From: Geosporobacter ferrireducens
GTDB taxonomy: Bacteria; Bacillota; Clostridia; Peptostreptococcales; Thermotaleaceae
Assembly (NCBI RefSeq): GCF_001750685.1
Contig: NZ_CP017269.1
Location: forward strand, 3,761,416-3,825,415
Direction of reading: 5' to 3'
Length of the DNA: 64,000 nt
Notes under the pieces: model-generated
Told to the model about the DNA's origin: nothing
The model's input: only the letters and a program-made list of their open reading frames with translations
The model's database searches: none
In this document: in pieces, positions 59,680 to 64,000 of the stretch
Position numbering within the stretch: the stretch's first letter is position 1
Layout: every line of letters starts with the position of its first letter
Program-made: the position numbers and the translations under genes

Positions 59680-60492
59680 ATGGTTGCAAAAGACTTGGTT
59701 ATTATAAAAGGGGCAGGAGATTTAGCAACGGCTGTAGGACACAAGCTATTCCGGTGTGGTTTTTCTGTGATTATGACAGAGATTCCGCAGCCTACCTGTG
59801 TACGAAGACAGGTATCCTTTGCCAATGCGATTTATGAAAAACGATGGGCCGTAGAAGGTATTAGTGCTGAAGCTGCAGATTCCTTTGAGGATATGATACA
59901 GGTTATGAAAAGTGGAAAAATCCCGGTTATCATTGATCCTTCCTGTAAAATTCAGGAACGCATAAAGGCCCCCTATTTAGTGGATGCCGTACTTGCAAAG
60001 AAAAATATCGGAACCAAGAAGAACGATGCAGCTGTCGTTATTGGTCTTGGCCCTGGATTTAGGGCAGGGGTAGATGTAGATATGGTAATTGAAACCAATA
60101 GAGGACATAATCTGGGAAGAATCTATTTTGAGGGGGGTGCTGAAGCTGATACAGGGATTCCGGGGAATATAGGCGGGTATACGAAGGAACGCGTACTTCG
60201 GGCGCCTGTGGAGGGATTTATCCGACATGTGAAAAATATCGGGGATTTCGTTCAGTATTCGGAGGCGGTTTCTTTTGTAGGAAACCAACCACTCCGGGCT
60301 GAAATTGACGGTATCATCCGTGGATTGATCCATGACGGTTTATTTGTGAAAGCAGGCCTGAAAATAGGCGATATTGATCCTAGAGGAAATATTGAATATC
60401 TCGATAAAATATCGGATAAGGCAAGAAATATTGCAGGTGGTGTATTAGAGGGTATTTTGATAAAAACCACAAATTTACAGAAAAAAAGATAA
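59680..60492 (+). CDS. yqeB: Selenium-dependent molybdenum hydroxylase system protein YqeB
   Basis: Protein of 270 residues of the EF2563/YqeB group. An N-terminal NAD-like fold begins VIIKGAGDLATAVGHKLFRC. ETNRGHNLGRIYFEGGAEAD near 147-166, and the barrel-sandwich C-terminus (VLRAPVEGFIRHVKNIGDFV, and VKAGLKIGDIDPR) follow. It probably delivers selenium to the molybdenum cofactor, a role inferred for the family. It starts after AGGAG at 59680; a GTG two codons earlier is in the frame. Confidence 0.9.
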   Translation: MVAKDLVIIKGAGDLATAVGHKLFRCGFSVIMTEIPQPTCVRRQVSFANAIYEKRWAVEGISAEAADSFEDMIQVMKSGKIPVIIDPSCKIQERIKAPYLVDAVLAKKNIGTKKNDAAVVIGLGPGFRAGVDVDMVIETNRGHNLGRIYFEGGAEADTGIPGNIGGYTKERVLRAPVEGFIRHVKNIGDFVQYSEAVSFVGNQPLRAEIDGIIRGLIHDGLFVKAGLKIGDIDPRGNIEYLDKISDKARNIAGGVLEGILIKTTNLQKKR

Positions 60493-60646
60493 CTGCATCA
60501 AATTCACAAAAACATTCGGCATGAACGAAAAGTATTCTGTATTGTAGAAAAATATTGACAATTTAGGCATACTCAATTAAAATCAAATATAAGATATATT
60601 CTTCGAATAAAAATAACAGCCAAGAGATAGATAGGGTGCATATAAA

Positions 60647-61423
60647 ATGGAGAAGACAAAAGGTGTTATTGTTCAGTCTGTAGCAAGGGCTTTAGAGATA
60701 CTGCAGTGCTTTAGCGGGAATACGATAGAGTTAGGTATTTCTGAGATTGCTGATGCAATGGAGTTGAGCAAAAGTACGGTTTATGGTTTGGTAAATACAT
60801 TAGTAGTAAAAGGATACTTAGAGCAAAGTCAACAAAGCAAAAAATATCGCTTGGGTATCAAATTATTTGAATTTGGAAATTTAGTTCAAAAACGTATGGA
60901 CTTAAGGAATGAAGCAAAAGTTTTTTGTGAAATACTTGCTGAAAAATATAGAAATACAATTCATCTGGCGGCTCATTATGAAGGTGAAATTATTTATATT
61001 GATAAAGTAGACATTCCTGATTCTGTGATTGCTTATTCTCAAGTGGGTAAAAGAGCACCTATGCATTGTACCGGTGTAGGGAAAGCAATTCTTGCCTATT
61101 TAGACACTGAATATATAGAAAATTATGTATTAAATAAGCCACTCAATAAAATGACTGAAAACACAATCATAAATCCTCAAAAACTTCTTGAAGAGTTGCA
61201 AATAATTAAAGAAAGAGGATATGCAATAGATGATGAGGAAATTGAAATTGGATTAAGATGTGTGGCTGCTCCTATTTTTAATCATAAAGGTTATCCTGTG
61301 GCAGCGATTAGTGTATCAGGACCTTATAGAAAAATGAATGATGAGTTTATGAAAGAGGTTGCAAAGGATGTTCAATCTTATGTGCAGCAGATTTCAGAAA
61401 GATTGGGATATTCAAATAAATAA
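60647..61423 (+). CDS. IclR-family transcriptional regulator
   Basis: Regulator of 258 residues. The N-terminal winged helix (VQSVARALEILQCFSG, then LSKSTVYGLVNTLVVKGYLE) is followed by the IclR effector domain with HLAAHYEGEIIYIDKVD, GKRAPMHCTGVGKAILAYLD and DDEEIEIGLRCVAAPIFNHK. Members sense aromatic or organic acids. It is upstream of the catabolic-looking operon starting at 61526, which it likely controls. AGGGTGCATATAAA precedes the ATG. Confidence 0.92.
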   Translation: MEKTKGVIVQSVARALEILQCFSGNTIELGISEIADAMELSKSTVYGLVNTLVVKGYLEQSQQSKKYRLGIKLFEFGNLVQKRMDLRNEAKVFCEILAEKYRNTIHLAAHYEGEIIYIDKVDIPDSVIAYSQVGKRAPMHCTGVGKAILAYLDTEYIENYVLNKPLNKMTENTIINPQKLLEELQIIKERGYAIDDEEIEIGLRCVAAPIFNHKGYPVAAISVSGPYRKMNDEFMKEVAKDVQSYVQQISERLGYSNK

Positions 61424-61487
61424 GCGATAGAAAATATTACACTTTGGGGAAAATATTAAATTTTCTCCAAAAATTTAATACAATAAC

Positions 61488-61500
61488 CGAACGACGTTCG
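61488..61500. promoter_or_regulatory. Candidate operator palindrome before the QPRTase-like gene
   Basis: CGAAC-GAC-GTTCG is a perfect 5-3-5 palindrome 26 bases before the start of the operon, and AACGAA recurs 6-8 bases further. It sits where an IclR-type repressor could act. Confidence 0.5.
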
Positions 61501-61525
61501 TTAATAACGAAAAAGGAGGAAGATT

Positions 61526-62320
61526 ATGAAGGATATCAGGGATGTTATTTTTAAAAACATTATTGACCAGAAATTTCAAGCAGTTCTAATACCTGAAAGA
61601 GATGGTTGCATTGCAGGGGTTGCCGATGCAATAAAACAAGCGGAAGAGATTGGAGTAGAACTTGCCCTTTACAATAAGGAGGGGGACTGGATTACCAAGG
61701 AGAAACCTATTGGAATGGTAACGGCTACTCCCAAGAATATAGCATTGGCGGAAGAGAAGATCATTGGTAACTTGGCTAAGTTTTCGGGGATTGCAACAGC
61801 CGCAAAAAGGGCAGTAGAGCTTGCTAATGGAAAAGTTGAGATTGTGTCAGGCTCTTGGAAGAAAATGCCTCCTACTATGAAGGATGGAGTTAGAACTGCA
61901 ATTATTGCTGGGGGAGCCTCTTTTAGAATCACCAGCAACAAAATGATTTATTTGGATAAAAATTATATTAAAATGCTTGGGTCTATTCCGGCCGCTTTGG
62001 AGACGGTAAAGGAGTTTACTGATTTTATCAAGGTAGTTCAGATTAAAGGAAAACAGTTTACCATCGAAGAGGAAACGAGGCAAGCGATGGAAAACGGTTG
62101 TGGACTGTTGATGGTAGATACAGGAAATGTAGAGGACGTAATTCGCTGCTCTAATACTGTCAAGGCAATGGGGCTAAGGAAACAGGCAAAGATTGCCTTT
62201 GCTGGAGGCGTTAAAATAGATAAAATCAAAGAATTTACAGAGCTGGATATAGATGTCCTTGATATAGGCAAAGAGATTGTGGATGCTTTATTGCTGGATA
62301 TAAGACTCGATGTAGTTTGA
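61526..62320 (+). CDS. Quinolinate phosphoribosyltransferase-like protein (not canonical NadC)
   Basis: Protein of 264 residues with the fold of nicotinate-nucleotide pyrophosphorylase. GNLAKFSGIATAAKRAVELA, near residues 82-101, recalls the family's LN-x-x-x-x-S-G-I-A-T block. The usual arginine-rich active-site blocks have changed: K-T-x-P-G reads KKMPPTMKDG, and the G-G-G-x-N-H-R block reads GGASFRITSN. The end FAGGVKIDKIKEFTELDIDV keeps the C-terminal barrel pattern. A nadC function is doubtful, since no nadA/nadB is nearby. It probably has a changed substrate. AAAGGAGGA lies before the ATG. Confidence 0.75.
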   Translation: MKDIRDVIFKNIIDQKFQAVLIPERDGCIAGVADAIKQAEEIGVELALYNKEGDWITKEKPIGMVTATPKNIALAEEKIIGNLAKFSGIATAAKRAVELANGKVEIVSGSWKKMPPTMKDGVRTAIIAGGASFRITSNKMIYLDKNYIKMLGSIPAALETVKEFTDFIKVVQIKGKQFTIEEETRQAMENGCGLLMVDTGNVEDVIRCSNTVKAMGLRKQAKIAFAGGVKIDKIKEFTELDIDVLDIGKEIVDALLLDIRLDVV

Positions 62321-62343
62321 AAATTTGGTAGAGAGGTGAGGAG

Positions 62344-63267
62344 ATGGGATTAAATCTACTGGAGAAAACAGAATTATGGATCAATAATATAACCTTAAAG
62401 AATGCCAATCTCACGCATTTGGCAGAAATAGTAGCTAAAACTCTAGAGATTGAAAGGCAGAAGGTGCTAGTCGTAGATGTACGGCCGCAGCATATTACCC
62501 TAGATATTTTAGAGAAGGAGGTTCTAGAGGAAAATATCATAGGGAAAGAAAGGGCTATATTAGAGGCAATCTCTAAATTAGAGGGAGTTATCATTAGCGA
62601 TGATACCTATATTCACTCCAATGGTATTCTCGGAATGATTTGTTTAGAAACAGAGAATCCAAAGGAAATGATGAGCACGATTGCTACAATGGCCAATGAA
62701 ATGAGAGAGAAAATTGCTAAACGTGCTATTATTTTTCCAACAGGGTTTGAGTTAAAGCAAAAATTAATAGAGGATACGAATACTCCCTATCTAAAAAAGC
62801 TTTTAGAACAAGAGGGCTTTAAGGTAACGGTTGGAGATATCATTGACGACACGCTGGAGGATATGGAGTACAAACTTTCCGATGCGGTATCTAGAGCATA
62901 CGGACTTGTCATTACTACAGGGGGGGTAGGTGCAGAGGACAAGGATAAAACCGTAGAAGGGGTTTTAAGGATTGACCCTCAAGCGGCGACGCCCTACATA
63001 GTGAAATTTAAGCAGGGTACAGGGCGTCATGTGAAGGATGGTGTGAGGATTGCCGTTGGGAATATTGGGCCTAGCTATATTGTTTCTTTGCCTGGTCCAA
63101 ATGATGAGGTGCAAATTGCTTCTGAAATTTTAATAGAGTGCTTAAAAAACGGCCATGGCAAGGCTGAAATCGCACAGCGGATAGCTGCTGCATTAGCAGA
63201 AAAACTGATGAAAAAGAAATTTCATCATGAAATAAAGCATCAGCATCATCATGTAGATAAGCAATGA
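62344..63267 (+). CDS. Molybdopterin-binding-fold protein with His-rich tail
   Basis: Protein of 307 residues. The N-terminal 130 residues are unknown. The C-terminal half is the MoCF/CinA-type fold: AIIFPTGFELKQKLIEDTNT near 138, YGLVITTGGVGAEDKDKTVE near 190, and YIVSLPGPNDEVQIASEILI near 252. The last 18 residues (KKKFHHEIKHQHHHVDKQ) contain six histidines and could bind metal. It follows the QPRTase-like gene by 23 bases. It may act as a molybdopterin-type or nucleotide-handling enzyme in the same pathway. AGAGGTGAGG precedes the ATG. Confidence 0.75.
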   Translation: MGLNLLEKTELWINNITLKNANLTHLAEIVAKTLEIERQKVLVVDVRPQHITLDILEKEVLEENIIGKERAILEAISKLEGVIISDDTYIHSNGILGMICLETENPKEMMSTIATMANEMREKIAKRAIIFPTGFELKQKLIEDTNTPYLKKLLEQEGFKVTVGDIIDDTLEDMEYKLSDAVSRAYGLVITTGGVGAEDKDKTVEGVLRIDPQAATPYIVKFKQGTGRHVKDGVRIAVGNIGPSYIVSLPGPNDEVQIASEILIECLKNGHGKAEIAQRIAAALAEKLMKKKFHHEIKHQHHHVDKQ

Positions 63268-63296
63268 AAAGATAAAATAAGGTGGGAGGAATGAAA

Positions 63297-64000
63297 ATGG
63301 ATTGTAAAAAAGTAGCGGCAGACCTTTATAAAGCAGAGAAAGAGGCTTATCAAATTGAAACAATTAGTACGGCAAATCCGGATATGACGATAGCGGATGC
63401 CTATGCAATTCAGCTTGAAAATGTAGCGAAGCGGGTTGCAGAAGGTGAAAAAATCATTGGAGTAAAGGTAGGCTTGACCAGTAAGGCAATGCAAAAGCTC
63501 CTGGGGGTAGATGAACCTGATTACGGGCACCTTACCGATAAAATGCTTCTATTAGAGGGGGATAAATGCCCAATGAAGGAACTTATTCAGCCAAAGGTTG
63601 AAGGAGAGCTGGCATTTTGCCTTAAAAAGACATTAAAGGGGCCAGGAGTGACCATTGCAGATGTTTATAATGCCACTGGTTGGGTGGTTCCTGCAATAGA
63701 AATTGTAGACAGCCGTATCAAGGATTGGAAAATCAAGCTAGTAGATACAATTGCAGATAACGGTTCCAGTGCAAAGCTGGTTTTGGGCAGCACGATGACA
63801 CCAATCGGTAATGTAGATATGCGGTTGGTTGGAATGAACTTGGAGAAGAACGGTGAGATTGTAAGCACTGGAACAGGTGCCGCAGTTTGGGGCAATCCAG
63901 CTGCTGCTGTTGCATGGCTTGCAAATAAACTTTCCCAGTTTGATATAGAGCTAAAAGAAGGAGATATCATTCTATCCGGAGCAGTAACGGCTGCCGAGGC
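63297..64000 (+). CDS. 2-keto-4-pentenoate hydratase, C-terminus cut by window end
   Basis: About 235 residues of a MhpD/XylJ-like hydratase. Present are the N-terminal ADLYKAEKEAYQIETIST, then IIGVKVGLTSKAMQKLLGVD, VEGELAFCLKKTLKG with a metal-binding glutamate pair, VPAIEIVDSRIKDWKIKLVD, and NPAAAVAWLANKLSQFD. It hydrates 2-oxopent-4-enoate to 4-hydroxy-2-oxovalerate, usually after aromatic ring cleavage. The ATG at 63297 has GGGAGG 7 bases before it; an ATG two codons earlier is too close. Only about the last 30 residues lie beyond the window. Confidence 0.9.
   Translation, partial: MDCKKVAADLYKAEKEAYQIETISTANPDMTIADAYAIQLENVAKRVAEGEKIIGVKVGLTSKAMQKLLGVDEPDYGHLTDKMLLLEGDKCPMKELIQPKVEGELAFCLKKTLKGPGVTIADVYNATGWVVPAIEIVDSRIKDWKIKLVDTIADNGSSAKLVLGSTMTPIGNVDMRLVGMNLEKNGEIVSTGTGAAVWGNPAAAVAWLANKLSQFDIELKEGDIILSGAVTAAE

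Noticed and set aside
61526..62320. nadC in NAD synthesis
   Set aside because: The usual active-site blocks are altered and no nadA or nadB gene is adjacent.

Overview
The window is AT-rich DNA from a low-GC, Gram-positive, spore-forming anaerobe, most likely a Clostridia member of the Alkaliphilus/Peptostreptococcales kind. Support comes from the YtrH/YtrI sporulation pair, strong AGGAGG ribosome-binding sites with many TTG/GTG starts, corrinoid methyltransferase genes, and maturation factors for selenium/molybdenum hydroxylases. The species cannot be fixed from the sequence. No tRNA, rRNA or CRISPR array was seen.

Layout. 1-4.3 kb (minus): the end-clipped lipoate ligase gene, a Cache-type sensor kinase and a YjiH-type membrane protein. 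An OmpR-type response regulator faces them at 4.5 kb, so the likely kinase/regulator pair is split across a divergent promoter. 5.9-13.2 kb (plus): a VanW/G5 envelope protein, YtrH-YtrI, a MASE3-PAS-PAS sensor kinase, an amidohydrolase and a HAD phosphatase. 13.5-17.4 kb: small accessory genes (nitroreductase, a GNAT-VOC fusion, a GNAT enzyme, a lipoprotein) with one GNAT remnant. 17.5-22.9 kb: a divergent PucR-type regulator facing a corrinoid methyl-transfer operon (DHPS-type methyltransferase, corrinoid protein, UroD-type methyltransferase) and an MFS transporter.

22.9-41.2 kb is a repeat-rich accessory zone. Small, mostly unrelated plus-strand genes (NERD protein, lipoproteins, PHP phosphoesterase, GNATs, FMN-binding protein, retropepsin-like protease, L,D-transpeptidase, amidase) are separated by several families of intergenic repeats. 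It also holds an IS91-like element with a tyrosine recombinase, a pair of inverted 215-bp repeats around a 3.2-kb segment, a MITE-like element with a TATA target duplication, and gene debris that includes a broken copy of part of the L,D-transpeptidase gene. 41.3-43.4 kb returns to ordinary genes, including a UPF0016/GDT1-type protein behind a yybP-ykoY (Mn2+) riboswitch.

43.6-57.5 kb looks like one catabolic region: a FadR-type GntR regulator, KDPG aldolase, 2-keto-3-deoxygluconate kinase, a VOC protein and a cupin. A YesM/YesN-type two-component system, a complete TRAP transporter, three divergent UroD-superfamily proteins with His-x-Cys metal motifs and an SGNH hydrolase follow. I infer import of a sugar-acid-like compound that may carry a methyl or ester group, but the substrate is not shown. 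57.7-60.5 kb encodes YqeC, a MoeA-like protein and YqeB, the accessory set for selenium-dependent molybdenum hydroxylases, with an XdhC-like fragment between the last two. 60.6-64 kb has an IclR regulator followed by a divergent QPRTase-like protein, a molybdopterin-binding-fold protein with a His-rich tail, and a 2-keto-4-pentenoate hydratase cut by the window end. Hydroxylase structural genes, if present, lie outside the window.
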